Shown in pieces: positions 1-11,131 of a stretch of 64,000 nucleotides of DNA (positions are counted from its first letter, which is position 1; each line of letters opens with the position of its first letter). Source of the stretch: Phycomyces blakesleeanus NRRL 1555(-) (taxonomy: Eukaryota > Mucoromycota > Mucoromycetes > Mucorales > Phycomycetaceae); assembly GCF_001638985.1 (NCBI RefSeq), contig NW_017265187.1, positions 372,001 to 436,000 on the forward strand, in the 5' to 3' direction. The notes under the pieces are model-generated. The model did no database searches. It was not told where the DNA came from and saw nothing but the letters and a program-made list of their open reading frames with translations. Made by a program: the position numbers and the translations under genes.

Positions 1-770
1 TAATGGAGTACTGTGGTGGAGGAGATCTTTTCAACTTGATATATGATACTTCTCATGGGTTGGAGACAGCAGAGACATACTGCTTCTTTAAGCAGCTGGT
101 GCGGGGTATCCAATATATTCACAGTATGGGTATCGCACATCGTGACATTAAGCCAGAAAATCTCATTCTTACATCCACTGGATGCCTCAAGATAACGGAT
201 TTCGGAAATGCGGAATGTTTCCGCGCAACCACTCTAAAGAACGACGAGCAAGGAGAACACGAATGTACTGTATATTATTACAGTAAAGGACTTTGTGGTT
301 CAGAGCCGTACATAGCACCTGAAGAATTCGAGAAAAAGGAATATGATCCCAGATGTGTGGATGTCTGGAGTGCAGCTGTTACTTTTATGGCCATGAAGAC
401 GAGTAATCACATGTGGAATATGGCAAAAAAAGATGATGAAAACTTTGAGCGATACCTCAAATTTAGACGTCTTTTAGATGAGGAACGTGAGCGCGCGCGT
501 CAGGAACAAACAATGGCACCACCTATCCAACGTCTCAATTCTACACCCGCAGAGCAGGCCCAGTTGCGAGAAGAAAAGCTGAGAAAGGTGCGAGAATCGA
601 TACGAAAACAGGCCAAGGAAGGAGGTCTAGATGTATTTGAAGGCTTGGAGATTGGTGCCAAGAGACTCATGTATCGCATGCTCGATCCAAATCCTAACAA
701 ACGCATTACCATTGACGAGGTGGCGAAGAGCGATTGGTTCTCAGGAATTACATGCTGTCAGCAACCATAG
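1..770 (+). CDS. Ser/Thr protein kinase, HAL4/SAT4-like, 3' part only
   Basis: This is the C-terminal part of a protein kinase; the gene begins left of the window and the frame is read from base 3. The visible 255 residues start at the hinge between the lobes (MEYCGGGDLF). They contain the catalytic loop HRDIKPEN at about residues 46-53, the DFG metal-binding motif at about 66-68, and an activation segment ending GSEPYIAPEEF at about 99-109. The glycine loop and the catalytic lysine lie outside. A charged insert of about 45 residues (roughly 150-200) sits before the last C-lobe helices. The GSEPYIAPE segment and the YDPR.VDVWS.A motif fit the fungal NPR/HAL family (Sat4/Hal4, Hal5), which controls plasma-membrane transporters such as Trk potassium carriers. 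The exact substrate cannot be told from this piece. The stop is TAG at 768-770. The kinase identity is firm; the subfamily is inference from motif resemblance. Confidence 0.9.
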   Translation, partial: MEYCGGGDLFNLIYDTSHGLETAETYCFFKQLVRGIQYIHSMGIAHRDIKPENLILTSTGCLKITDFGNAECFRATTLKNDEQGEHECTVYYYSKGLCGSEPYIAPEEFEKKEYDPRCVDVWSAAVTFMAMKTSNHMWNMAKKDDENFERYLKFRRLLDEERERARQEQTMAPPIQRLNSTPAEQAQLREEKLRKVRESIRKQAKEGGLDVFEGLEIGAKRLMYRMLDPNPNKRITIDEVAKSDWFSGITCCQQP

Positions 771-1109
771 ATTAAGAAAAAGAAGAGGAGAGAAGAGAAG
801 AAGAAAACGGATGAATAGATTAGCATTATCATCATGTAATTATAGTATACATTTTCTACAGGCAGGCTTGTACACTTCATTAAATCCGCCATTTTACCCC
901 CATGGATTGCATTGAACTGTACTATAGCCAATCAAAATGATTCCCAAAGTCCGCACATTGATCAAGATCTTCTCAGCTAACCCTTCTTGTTCTTCTGAAC
1001 AATCCCTCAGTAGAGAAAGTATGTGATCAATGAACTTTCTGATAGATAAATGGATAGATGGATAGATTGGTAGATGGATGAGAACTGATCTTGACACTCC
1101 GTTATCAAG
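771..1109. other. Intergenic, promoter side of the ubiquitin-eL40 gene
   Basis: This 339 bp stretch separates the kinase stop from the ubiquitin-eL40 start. It has a purine-rich piece at 777-815 and an imperfect GATA/GGAT tetranucleotide run at about 1041-1080 just before the start codon. An AAGGGTTA motif, read on the reverse strand at 978-985, resembles motifs upstream of the two other ribosomal protein genes in the window. Confidence 0.6.
978..985 (-). promoter_or_regulatory. AGGGTT-type motif upstream of ubiquitin-eL40
   Basis: On the reverse strand this reads AAGGGTTA, 125-132 bp before the ATG at 1110. A related TCAGGGTTGA lies 116-125 bp before the eL15 ATG, and TCAGGGTCGA lies 105-114 bp before the eS24 ATG. 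Tbf1 is known to bind TTAGGG-like sites and to act on ribosomal protein promoters in some yeasts. Its role here is only inferred. Confidence 0.35.
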
Positions 1110-1603
<494 letters not shown>

Positions 1604-1733
1604 ACTTGATTTTTCTTGAAGGCTTTTTGAAACAGCAAATCCTGCGCACCCAAGAAATTACATATAAACGTGTAGAAACACTAATAAAAACATATACATC
1701 AAACAAATTGTAAATCTAAACGATAATTGGCTA

Positions 1734-2740
1734 TTAAGAATGTGTGTCCGTGGGCAGGTTTAACAAAGGAGTAAGAGATGAAGAAGGGACCGATCTAAGC
1801 CATTGCATTCGGGGACCATAAGGAGAGTGGGCATGGACCCGGAAGCCAAAAATCTTTGCAGTGTATACATTTGGAATCTCCGGGATAAATATATCAGGAA
1901 AAGCTTGGACAAATAAGTGAGGGAAAGAAGATCCAAAGTGGGCACCTAAAAAGAAGGAGAGAGAGAGACCGGGCCAAATGGTTGCGTATGATTATTATAC
2001 ATGCAATTGTTTGTTGATTAATCATATCGTTTGTTACCATCCACATTATTAAACTTTGAGCTTGTGGGTGTGTATATGTCTTTGCAATTTGGGCAATACA
2101 GTCGTACATTGCCTAGCTTTGGGAGATCATGCTGCCCACACGGCAATACTTTATATTTCTCGCAATAGACACGAGGACAGTACCCAAATTCACCTGCTTC
2201 ATACTTCTTCAGCTGATCACTCAAAGGTTAAGACACATGGAAACACATTCTATATACTTATATACTTATATATATATATATTCACTTACCATTTGAAGAA
2301 GCCCTGGCCTTGTAGTAATGTATCTTTGATGAATCATTCCATACAGCATCTCTGCATGTGGTTCGAGGATACTCAAGTCTGGGATGCGTGTGTATGTATC
2401 ATCTTCTGGCTCAAGATCCATGATCATCTCAAATGCTTCCTGGTACAACGGTACATGAGCAGACAGTCCAGTGAGATTAAAACTGTCTTCGATAAAATCA
2501 TCAGAAACTTCTGCGTAATATTCATGCCCTGGCATAGAGCAGAACCAACTAATCCACTATATAAATTCACAGCAAAAATTAGTTCAAGTAAAATAATGAT
2601 AATATACGCAGAATAAAGTCTGTGCATTTTTTTCAAAAAGATTATAATCACCTTTTGGAGTGACTATAACCAACAGTAATAATAATAATATTGAAGCAAA
2701 TTCTTACCGATAATGCATCATTGCTATTAGAGCTAGTCAT
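1734..2740 (-). CDS. CKB1: Casein kinase 2 regulatory (beta) subunit
   Basis: This is the beta subunit of protein kinase CK2. It dimerises through a zinc ribbon and holds the two catalytic alpha subunits in the tetramer found in nucleus and cytoplasm. The model is complement(join(1734..1945,2038..2212,2290..2556,2708..2740)), 228 residues. Exon 1 gives only 11 residues (MTSSNSNDALS). The conserved order is then visible: WISWFCSMPGHEYY, the FNLTGL motif, the LDLEPEDD acidic loop, the LYGMIHQRYI helix, and the zinc ribbon starting FGYCPRVYC and ending LYCPNCKDIYTP. The last exon carries GAHFGSSFPHLF and the alpha-binding IFGFRVH region. All three introns are GT-AG, and the splice sites were chosen so that the protein matches the family without gaps. 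Yeast has two paralogues; which one this matches cannot be settled here. Confidence 0.95.
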
Positions 2741-3272
2741 TGAAATCTGATCTGAATCTAATGACAATTAACAGATATTTGTCTTGGCTTATTAGAAGAA
2801 GAAAAGACCTCATTTTGATACCAATATTATTGTGCTTGAACTTACTTTGTGATCGGTTGGTAATTCTATCCATATTGATGTTGAGTGAAAAGATGGACAT
2901 TAGAAATGGCACAGTAACTTTGATACACTTCTTGTCGACGTCACAAGATATCTAGAGTCTGCATGTCTATTCGTTGCATGCTTCATTTACATTAATAATT
3001 ACGTACCTGTAATATATTAATCTTTGGAAATTCTTTCCTAAATCTAAGTATACCTCTCTCTATATATTCTCTCGCTCTCTTTCTTTCTCTGAAATAGCGA
3101 TATTGACTAGTTGGTTTGTGTATATGATATTTTGGGGTTTCTGTTGAACATCACTTGCCGATCCGACTGTTATAAACCAAGAAAGTCAACTTGAACTTTG
3201 GCTTATAGCTGATTTTCCGTTTACTGTCAACATCGGAGCCCGCTTTTTCTACCTTGTAGCTTGAACCTTCTG

Positions 3273-3483
3273 TATTAGATAGTGTCGTTAAATGTTCTAA
3301 TCTCACTAGAAAAATGGAGACATTTATAAGCTGCTATATTTGGCAGCTGGAATCTCAAACAGGCCTATAATTTCTTTTTTCAGAACAATATTTTTCAAAT
3401 TTTGGGAACGTTGTTCAACTTTTATTGTCTTTATTTCTTTTTTGGGAGCAATAAGTTAGAACTTTTAACGACACGACCTAATA
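3273..3483. mobile_element. MITE-like element with 28-bp inverted ends
   Basis: The 28 bases at 3273-3300 and the reverse complement of 3456-3483 agree at 25 positions (core GTGTCGTTAAA.GTTCTAA). Reading the element as TTAG...CTAA leaves a TA dinucleotide on each side, as expected for a Tc1/mariner-type insertion. The 211 bp interior has no open frame of note. This is inferred to be a non-autonomous DNA transposon. A diverged half-copy of the right end may lie near 18506-18524. Confidence 0.6.
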
Positions 3484-4285
3484 AGGCGTATTTTTTGGAT
3501 AAAACTTTTTAAAACTTTTTTATATTTAAACTAAAAGTTAGGCATACATTATGTAAAGAAATAGTGCCATGATGTTTACTATAATCCTTAATAGCCTAAT
3601 AATACTCTTCTGTGCTGTTTATTTTAAAATAAAATCTAATCATAGTGGTTAATAACTCTTAAAGATGCGCCTTGTATAGTGTGTTTTACTGTATTTATAT
3701 ATCAACAAAGAATTCTTCTTTGATATAGAACTTCATGACCAACTTAAGACGAATGAAAAAATTGTTTTTTTTTAAAAAAAAACAAAATGAGATAAGTATA
3801 GACACATGTTCAAAGACTTACACTGTATATTGAGTTAGTTAGTGCAGCGATAGCTACATAGTATTGCTTGGAAGTTTTTTTAGTGGTTCTACTGCTACTG
3901 GCTTAAATTTCCTTTCTTTTGAGGGTAGTGAATGAGCATATACTCAATCTGTAGAATATTAATAGCCGTATTCTGCTTCTGTGCAAGCCAAAAACAATAT
4001 GTCTAAATTTTAGAGTAACAGTCAAATCACGGTTCCAAAGGTTGTGTAGAAAAGACTGAGTAGTGTCCTCATTAGATCCGGTAATGTACTTTAAACATTA
4101 TTGGTTCTTGCATCTGAGTAAAGAATGTTGTAGCTTAACAGTTTATTCCTATATATACATACAGCGTAAACACCACATACAACGCATATAAAGAGAAAAA
4201 GAAAGGGATTAAATATATTTAAGGTTTTAGAATTGACTTCATTATTATTATATATAGTACAAATAAATCGATTAATCAATATATA

Positions 4286-4536
4286 TGGTGTGGACAAACT
4301 AAAAGTTCAAAAAAAGTTCAAAATACATATTAGATAAAATTGTCCATATAATCCCGTCTCTGTCATTAAGTGAGAACCTTTTATTGCGAGTTTTTCCAGA
4401 ACTCTCATTATATGGCACATCTTCTCCATAAAAAATGCTTCTCTTCTCAATCCTAGTGGCCATGGAAGAAGACTAACTAATTAGAGTCGATTAAAAATTT
4501 TGCTCTTTTTTTGAACTTTTAGTCTGTCCATACCAA
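4286..4536. mobile_element. MITE-like element, TTGGTATGGACAG family
   Basis: The 30 bases at 4287-4316 match the reverse complement of 4505-4534 at 28 positions. The ends run GGTRTGGACARACT and then AAAAGTTC followed by A and G. TA dinucleotides at 4284-4285 and 4537-4538 could be the target duplication. The roughly 250 bp interior has no coding potential. The same terminal sequence bounds the larger element at 11992-13204, so this looks like one dispersed non-autonomous family. Confidence 0.65.
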
Positions 4537-6049
4537 TAGATGAAGCCATCAAAGCCTTATACTCTTCATTTTGTTATTTAATTTATTATTGACAATCAGA
4601 TCTCCCGAAAAGTGCATTTTATTATTTAGCGGGAAATTTAGGTATTGATCTGGACAAGGGCAAGGACAGAAGATAGATAAATTCCTTTGTTAAAGATACT
4701 GTTGATTTGATTTTTCTACGGTCAAGCTCTACTGGTGCTTATACATATATTTCTGCCTGTAATGTGTGAGAAGTAATTATATGATTGTTTTTATGAGAAT
4801 TCTTCCCAAATAAATAAATATAACGATGGAATTGGCCTAAGAGCAATATGACCGGAACTGGTTATGATTGGTCCAAAGAGTAAAACTAATTGAATGTTCC
4901 TTACAATTTCTATATTCCACCAAGTCAACCAAGAGTAAAACTTCTTTAACACCTTTATTTTAGCTTGTATAATTTTTACTTGACAGCACTATTAAAAATG
5001 TATTTAATATAAACAGTTAAATATTATGATATGAAAGATTATTTGATAGAGAGTATCATTTTGATCCAAAAGGAAAATGAAATACAGAAAATTAGCTATA
5101 TATGCAAATCGGTCAAGTAAAGTTTTTCTATAAATGTAAGTAGCATGGTAAGGCACTACAAGATCCAACATATAAAGGCTATTTGACAGCTTTTGCTCAA
5201 ATATTGATCAAATCATCTTTTTTTTTCACTCTAAGAAACATTTATTAATGAAAAATCGGATATTTGCACCAAAAAGTCCATTTTTGATACCCACTTTTCC
5301 TCAGGACAACATTTGAAAAAAAATTGAATTTTTTGTTTTTTGTTTTATTAAGCAAAGTTGTGTAGAAAGCAAAGCTCTATTGGTCGGTGCTTATTTTACC
5401 AGTAACAGACAAGTATTCGTGAAGATATCGATATATTTGAAAATGCCAATATCGCTATTTCCACCACTTAAGCAAGCTATTTAAATGTCCGACAGTAAAA
5501 GCATGTGTCCCAAAAAATTGGTCTCACTGTGTAATGGCAGACTTTGTAATACAGTGTATTCTGGTTTTTTAATCCAAAAGGCCATCTTAGAGGAAGATTG
5601 TACATTGGACTGCTTACAGGTTGCAAAATTGGATAAAGAGACAAACATGGTCTACAAGATTACTTGTATTTTTAATCTGAACTTTAACAAGTCTTTTCCA
5701 CCAGAAAGTAATGACTTTTGTCAACACAGAAAAGGTAGAAAGTAGTACATAGCAATATATGTATGTATATTTTATAGCAAATTTATAGCTTAAACTCTTA
5801 CTAAATATCATATAAATCAATACTTCTTCTATTATTTTGATCAATAAAAACCATAAAATTCCAATATAAAACATCATGCATTTGTTAGACGAATTATAAG
5901 AAGAATAAAGATATCTAAAAAAGGTAAAGATCTACTATATTTAAATTATTTGATTGGAGTAGATGGAAAAATAGTCTGAAATCCCGTAAATACTATTCGT
6001 TATAAATCATTTTGATTAGCTAAAAGGTGACATGCTATTGGCTGAAGAA

Positions 6050-6107
6050 TATACGAGCTCGTATATGAGATACGCGCTCGTATATTTTCTACGAGTTCGG
6101 ATATAAA
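6050..6107. repeat. Three-copy 19-bp repeat containing a perfect palindrome
   Basis: Units begin at 6053, 6072 and 6091, exactly 19 bp apart: ACGAGCTCGTATAT, ACGCGCTCGTATAT and ACGAGTTCGGATAT, each followed by about five AT-rich bases. The first unit lies inside an 18-bp perfect palindrome (6049-6066). The CpG-containing units stand out from the AT-rich surroundings. The repeat lies about 400-450 bp upstream of the Rtc3-like start codon and may be an operator-like array. Confidence 0.6.
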
Positions 6108-6505
6108 TCCTCCCATTTTCTATAGGGTAGGTCTATTTGATTCCAAAATTTTCCATATTTTTTTTTTTGGTGCGTCAGAAAAACGCTTTAGTTTATATTC
6201 TATTTATATTCTATATTTTATATTTGAAGCTATTTTTCTTTTTAATTTAATTTTTTGTACTTTCTATTTTTCATGCATCATTAGCAGTCCCATGACGTTT
6301 ATATGATATAATTTGATGAGATTTCACTGACATTCTTGTCTGTCAGGCACGGGCACAAACATATAGATATTATTATTATTATTTTTTGGAATATATAAAA
6401 AGCTCCCAATTTTTTGATTTGGCTTTTTTTTTTACCTGCATAGATATCAAATTATCTTTAAATTACTTTGAAACCAAAAGAAATAACACAAAAATCACTT
6501 CAATT

Positions 6506-6854
6506 ATGTCCGGATCAACCAACGAAAACTCTGCCAAGATCATCCTCAAGGCCAATGACCAAGAATTCTTTGTAATCGCCTCCCCTCACATGGCCGCAAA
6601 GTGGAGAAATGATAAGACGATTCCTTTGATTGACGTTGTCCAGAGTAAGTGTTTAAATTGAACATAATCGTGTTTAGAAAACATCAATTAATTGAATCAT
6701 TATAGACTTTGATGTATTTACGACCCCAAGTGGAAGCATTACTGGTGAATTCATCCGTCCCTCCAAGGGTACTCTGGAAAGCGCTTTTGGAACCGATAGC
6801 GTAGATACCATTGTCAAGAAGATTGTATCTGAAGGCACAGAGCAACCCATGTAG
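6506..6854 (+). CDS. RTC3: Rtc3-like small protein with SBDS N-terminal (FYSH) fold
   Basis: The model is join(6506..6644,6706..6854), 95 residues, with one 61-bp GT-AG intron. The protein follows the FYSH-fold pattern of yeast Rtc3 and of the SBDS N-terminal domain: a first strand (KIILKANDQEFFVIAS), then a helix and a strand (PLIDVVQNFDVFTT), a glycine loop (PSGSITGEF), and a final helix (GTDSVDTIVKKIVSEG). Rtc3 is a small stress-linked protein connected with RNA metabolism in yeast, and SBDS itself acts in 60S ribosome maturation. Length matches Rtc3 (about 110 residues), not full SBDS (about 250). The ATG at 6506 is preferred over earlier non-ATG frames because the fold starts right after it. 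An AATAAA-like signal follows near 6946. Confidence 0.85.
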
Positions 6855-7013
6855 TATAAATCAAAGTAATAATACGTACATATATGACACAAAATAGTTA
6901 ATACAGTTTTGATAACTGCTTTTGTATCCTGTAAATTTGTAAAGAAAATAAACATACAAGCTTTCTATATTATATTATATTCAAAATGGTTGATTTAAAG
7001 CAATTATTTAATT

Positions 7014-7983
7014 TTATTCATTTTTATGATTATGATCTTCAAAGCGTTGTTTGGCTATTTGTGATAATATTTGATAACGCGCACGCTTAAGCTCTGCTTC
7101 TAAAGAGGGTGTATCAAATTCCTTGGCTAGTCTATCAATTATTTCCAGATCTATCACACCCTCAAAATTCTGATGTAATGATTCCAACTTGAGTTTAGAA
7201 GACGGGCCATCAGCCGATTTTGACAGCTCCAAAGGGAAAACAACGTCATGAGATGATGCCAGTTTTACCCCACTCAAAATCTCGTCAATTTGAGGATTGC
7301 TCGAATATCTGAGGCAATTGTGGTATGAAAGAAATTCTAGGTGTTGTGCTCCCTTGTAGGCTACAGATAAAAGGCAAAAGAAAGAAAGAAAGGTATAATA
7401 AATGACAAACATCCTAAGCACAATAAACACAGAAACAGAAACAGAAACAAGCAAACCTTTGTAATGACTGTAGAGACGAAATAAATTGTAGAAAAGAGGT
7501 ATATTTGGTACCAGAGGCACAACAACAAAAGTACAAGACAACGGAACCCAATACGCTGAATAATACATATACTTCTTGTGATACGGTTCCTTTTCCTTCA
7601 GTAGTGCATCCAGATTGTCTTGGATTTGAGAGTCAGTCAGGCTGGAGGGATGAAGTACCTTTGCCTGTAAAGAAGGTGTCAGGAACAATATCAAAACCTC
7701 AATTCTCTCCAAAAAGTTTACTAACCACCCTCAAAGGTTGTTCAAGATGTTCTTTAACAGGCACGCTTTTAAGGAACCATTCCTGATAGTCAAGCTGGTT
7801 CATAAGTCCGGTACCTTGGTCATAAAGCTTTCTCTTCCACGAGTCTGGCTTGGCTTCTCCTAACCCTTCCCACTTTTTACTTGACCAATCGACGGCCTTT
7901 GTGAGTCGTGATGTTGACGGCAGAGTCGAATGACAGTAGTAGGCCCAACGATTTCGGAGGATTGGAATGGCAAAGATTCTCAT
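7014..7983 (-). CDS. Mitochondrial K+/H+ exchange-related protein (Mit_KHE1 family)
   Basis: The model is complement(join(7014..7360,7457..7664,7726..7983)), 270 residues. The N-terminus (MRIFAIPILRNRWAYYCHST) is basic and lacks acidic residues, as in a mitochondrial presequence. A conserved block follows: WKRKLYDQGTGLMNQLDYQEWFLKSVP. The middle exon has a hydrophobic stretch (YSAYWVPLSCTFVVVPLVP) and leads into FYNLFRLYSHYKAYKGAQHL, typical of the Mit_KHE1 family, which includes yeast YDL183c, implicated in matrix K+/H+ exchange. The exon 2/3 junction was fixed as g|cc because this is the only GT-AG choice that keeps the frame and removes a repetitive intron. The C-terminal 80 residues are helical and charged. 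A second candidate for the same physiology, LETM1, lies at 53.9-56.3 kb. Family assignment is from motif memory. Confidence 0.8.
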
Positions 7984-9070
7984 TGTAGTAACAAAAAATA
8001 ATATTTAAAAAAATAAAATAAAAACAGAAAAGGTTGCGTTGCTAAGCGATCGTCAAGACTTCCAAAAATAGTACAAGCATTATCTAATGACATCATTAGA
8101 GAACACAGATAGTCACAGCCTTTCCAAGCTTAGAGTCAAAGCTCATCCTTACTCCTTTGTTCATAGTTAACCAAGTAAAGCATGGTTCAAATACCAAATT
8201 ATCTAGTATTAACCAAAGCCAAACAAATCCCCGCTTTAGAAATAAAATAAAATAAAAACAGCCCAAGGCCACTAAATATTTCAATATATATATTTAGAGA
8301 ACAATATAAATAAATTGCAAAAGTCAGTAGACAAAGTTCGTGTCTGGATTATATTGGTATCAAACTACATTTGAAAATTACAGTCTAATAACTGGTAATT
8401 ATTGGTAATGTGAATGTGAAGAATATGCGATTTGTAAATGGTATACTAGTAAATGGTATAAAAGTCGATTTTAGAGTAGACCATTAATAGTAGTATATCG
8501 TACATATCACTTTGTTCGCTGTAGATAGTCACCGAAAATGGGTTCTTTATATTAGGTAGTATTCATTTTAACATCCACAGCAGAATTTTTTGTTTTATTT
8601 TATTTGTTAATAAAATTGAAACATATTTATTCACACACACTCATATATATATATATATATTATTTTATGTCTATAATGTTCCTGTCACAAATTTGTTCCA
8701 ATTACCCGGTTTCGGAATCTAATGTGCATGGAAATAGGATTCACAAAAGTATATAGAGACCGATTGCTTAACATTAACATTTGCTCTTTTGATAGCTACA
8801 TATTATTTCTATATTATCAATTAAAATATAAGCACCAAGCGAGATACGTATATTGTGGGTGTATCCCATAGCCAGACAAACCTAAATATTAGATTTTCAT
8901 TTGGCCAGTGTGCCTTGAAACATATCATTTAACACATACTGACTTGAGGACCGTGCCCATGTTAATTAATCCCAAGGGAATAATTATTTGTACCATAGTT
9001 GAGAACCTGACCAAACCTTGCTTACTATCTACACTGGTCTTTTTAAGAATTCGAGTTCTCGACCCTTTTT

Positions 9071-9110
<40 letters not shown>

Positions 9111-9589
9111 TCGCTTTCTCTCTTTATTTTATATTATATATATATTGAATATGAACACAAGTGTAACCCCTTGTGTGTTCCTTAATTAAGGTCATTGGAA
9201 CTATACGCGGTACATTGTTGCCTAACAAAAAGAAAGAAAAAAAGTTGTCTGATATTATTGTTAAAATAAAATACAATACACACATTTTTGTTACCATTGA
9301 ATTTGATGACTATGAAAACAAATCTCCAAGAACCTCTGTTAAATAAAGAACTTTTTTGAGTTATGCCGTGTAACCTTTGTTTTGGCTTAGTTATACTCGT
9401 CTAGTTTGACTTCCTTTTTTAAGATCAAACAGAAGCACAAAGTATCTGGTTGGCTTCATATATATATACGTGTGTTTTTATTTTAAATATATGGAAGTAA
9501 AGCACTGAAATTCAGTCTACGTCACATCAATTAACTTACAAAAAAAAAAGAAAAAGGATATCCTCACACCATCATCTCTTTCACTAGAA
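7984..9589. other. Intergenic region with microsatellite
   Basis: This 1.6 kb lies between two divergent gene starts (7983 reverse, 9590 forward), so it probably holds both promoters. A (TTTC)n microsatellite of about ten units lies at 9069-9112 and a (TA)n tract at 8644-8661. No conserved exon was seen. Confidence 0.6.
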
Positions 9590-11131
9590 ATGGCCTCTAA
9601 TAATTCAACAATTGTGAATGAAACCAAGTCAATTGACACAGTGCCTATTGTGAATAATATCGATTCAACCCTTCATTCAGCCGAGATTTCGTCTCTTAAA
9701 ACCGATCTGAATCCCAAGATGGCCCCAATACCAAACTCTGACCCACCCACTGGTCTAGATGGAGAAAGAGACAGTAAAAAGCAATGCACAGATGTTGCAA
9801 GCAACACCCCTGAAAGTGTAGGTGTTCCTGAAGTGAATAAAAATACTGTTGTGGACGACCACCTAGCCCTATTGGCACAAATCGAACAACTCAAGCAAGA
9901 ATTGGCCGCCGCGTTGGAAAGAGAGAAAGCTGAGACTGTCAAGAGGGAAAAAATCCAGGAAGAGCACGAAACAGACCAAGCTATCCAAATCAAAAATATG
10001 ACAAACATAATCGAGAATAACAATACACTCTCCAATGATATCAAAAACGAAAAGACTAAGGTCCATGCACAAAAAGAAACAATCGAAGGTCTGGAGTCTA
10101 CTGTCAAATCACAAAAGCAAAAGATTGATGATCTGGAGTCTATTGTCGCGAATCATGAAAGGGATATCCATGAACTCAAAAAGCAGATCGATTACTCAGA
10201 CCACAGACAGAAAGAACTTGAGAATAACATGCAAGAGTTTGAGTATGAATATAAGAAGCTTGATTCTAAGAATGCAGATCTCAAGCATGTACTGGATACC
10301 TGCAAAGCAGATCTTGAAGCAAAGCGTGCAAGCTACAAGAGCATGGAGGCTAATTTTTACTCTTATCTGCGCTCTATTCGAGCTACTGATGATGACCACT
10401 CGACAATCCAGACAGAAGTAAAGCAAATATGCAGTAAACTCAATAACCTTACCATGAGTTTGCGCGGTCATGCAGATATTGTGGGCGGGACATCATTTGT
10501 CCTCAAGCATTGGCCCGAGAGAGAAGCCGAAATCCGCGAATTGCTGATGACAGACGAAACAACAAAGGAAAAAAAGGACACCCTTGACCTGGGCTTTATT
10601 GCATTGTTTTTTGAAAAGTACATTGTTGATGTATTTACCAGTCGTATATTCAACCAGCCAGTGCATATTGGCGTTTCTATCAACGAAACATACAAGCAAC
10701 TAGATGAGTGGATGGTCGAGAGAAATGAGGACTGGGCTGGACGATTGAGACAGCAGATGTGTGCTTTGGTGAACAAGCACCCTGGAAAAGAACAGGCTAA
10801 CATTGAGGGTGCCAAAAATGATGTTGTTACAGAAATCATGGTGCAGATGAAGTTAGTTTACCCTAATGCAGATATGGACAACACCCAAAAGAAGATTGCA
10901 ATGCTTGTTGGTAGAGCTACAAAAGTCAGCATGGCAATGAACAGTCAGGAAGTACGGGTTCGGGTAGGCAAGTTTGATGACGGAAAGACTGAATACGATG
11001 AGGACAAGATGCTTGCCGTAAACAAAGGAAAAGCAGGGGGCACTGTCTTTCTCACCATAATCCCTCCATTTGTTGCGCTTGATGGTTGTAAAGACAATGT
11101 GCTTGTAGCAGGAAAGGTTCTGTGCCTATAA
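9590..11131 (+). CDS. Intronless coiled-coil protein of unknown function
   Basis: This is a single uninterrupted 513-codon frame from ATG 9590 to TAA. I do not recognise the family. The first 80 residues are Ser/Thr/Pro-rich and probably disordered. About residues 90-255 form a long charged heptad region with many Glu, Lys, Gln and Leu, almost certainly a coiled coil. Residues about 260-430 look like a helical globular domain (for example GHADIVGGTSFVLKHWPERE and FIALFFEKYIVDVFTSRIFN). The last 60 residues contain beta-like stretches and end with a hydrophobic Cys-Leu. No signal peptide, membrane segment or catalytic motif is visible. The architecture could suit a scaffold or tether. It is the only large single-exon gene in the window, since its neighbours carry 1-10 introns. 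It has a good Kozak-like context (AGAAATGGCC). Confidence 0.8.
   Translation: MASNNSTIVNETKSIDTVPIVNNIDSTLHSAEISSLKTDLNPKMAPIPNSDPPTGLDGERDSKKQCTDVASNTPESVGVPEVNKNTVVDDHLALLAQIEQLKQELAAALEREKAETVKREKIQEEHETDQAIQIKNMTNIIENNNTLSNDIKNEKTKVHAQKETIEGLESTVKSQKQKIDDLESIVANHERDIHELKKQIDYSDHRQKELENNMQEFEYEYKKLDSKNADLKHVLDTCKADLEAKRASYKSMEANFYSYLRSIRATDDDHSTIQTEVKQICSKLNNLTMSLRGHADIVGGTSFVLKHWPEREAEIRELLMTDETTKEKKDTLDLGFIALFFEKYIVDVFTSRIFNQPVHIGVSINETYKQLDEWMVERNEDWAGRLRQQMCALVNKHPGKEQANIEGAKNDVVTEIMVQMKLVYPNADMDNTQKKIAMLVGRATKVSMAMNSQEVRVRVGKFDDGKTEYDEDKMLAVNKGKAGGTVFLTIIPPFVALDGCKDNVLVAGKVLCL

Larger units (their letters stand above)
2741..6505. other. AT-rich intergenic region with small TIR elements
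   Basis: These 3.8 kb hold no gene I can support. They are strongly AT-rich with short T and A runs. Two small inverted-repeat elements (3273-3483 and 4286-4536) and a three-copy 19-bp repeat (6050-6107) are listed separately. An 86-codon open frame at 5485-5745 has no recognisable domain; it starts MSDSKSMCPKKL and could be a relic of a mobile element or chance. Confidence 0.6.

Noticed and set aside
5485..5745. 86-codon frame in the 2.7-6.5 kb spacer
   Set aside because: No recognisable domain, no splice partner and no promoter feature; kept only as a remark in the spacer entry.
9673..10107. Reverse-strand frames under the 513-residue coiled-coil gene
   Set aside because: Shadow frames of a Glu/Lys-rich coding strand (Phe/Leu/Ser-rich on the opposite strand).
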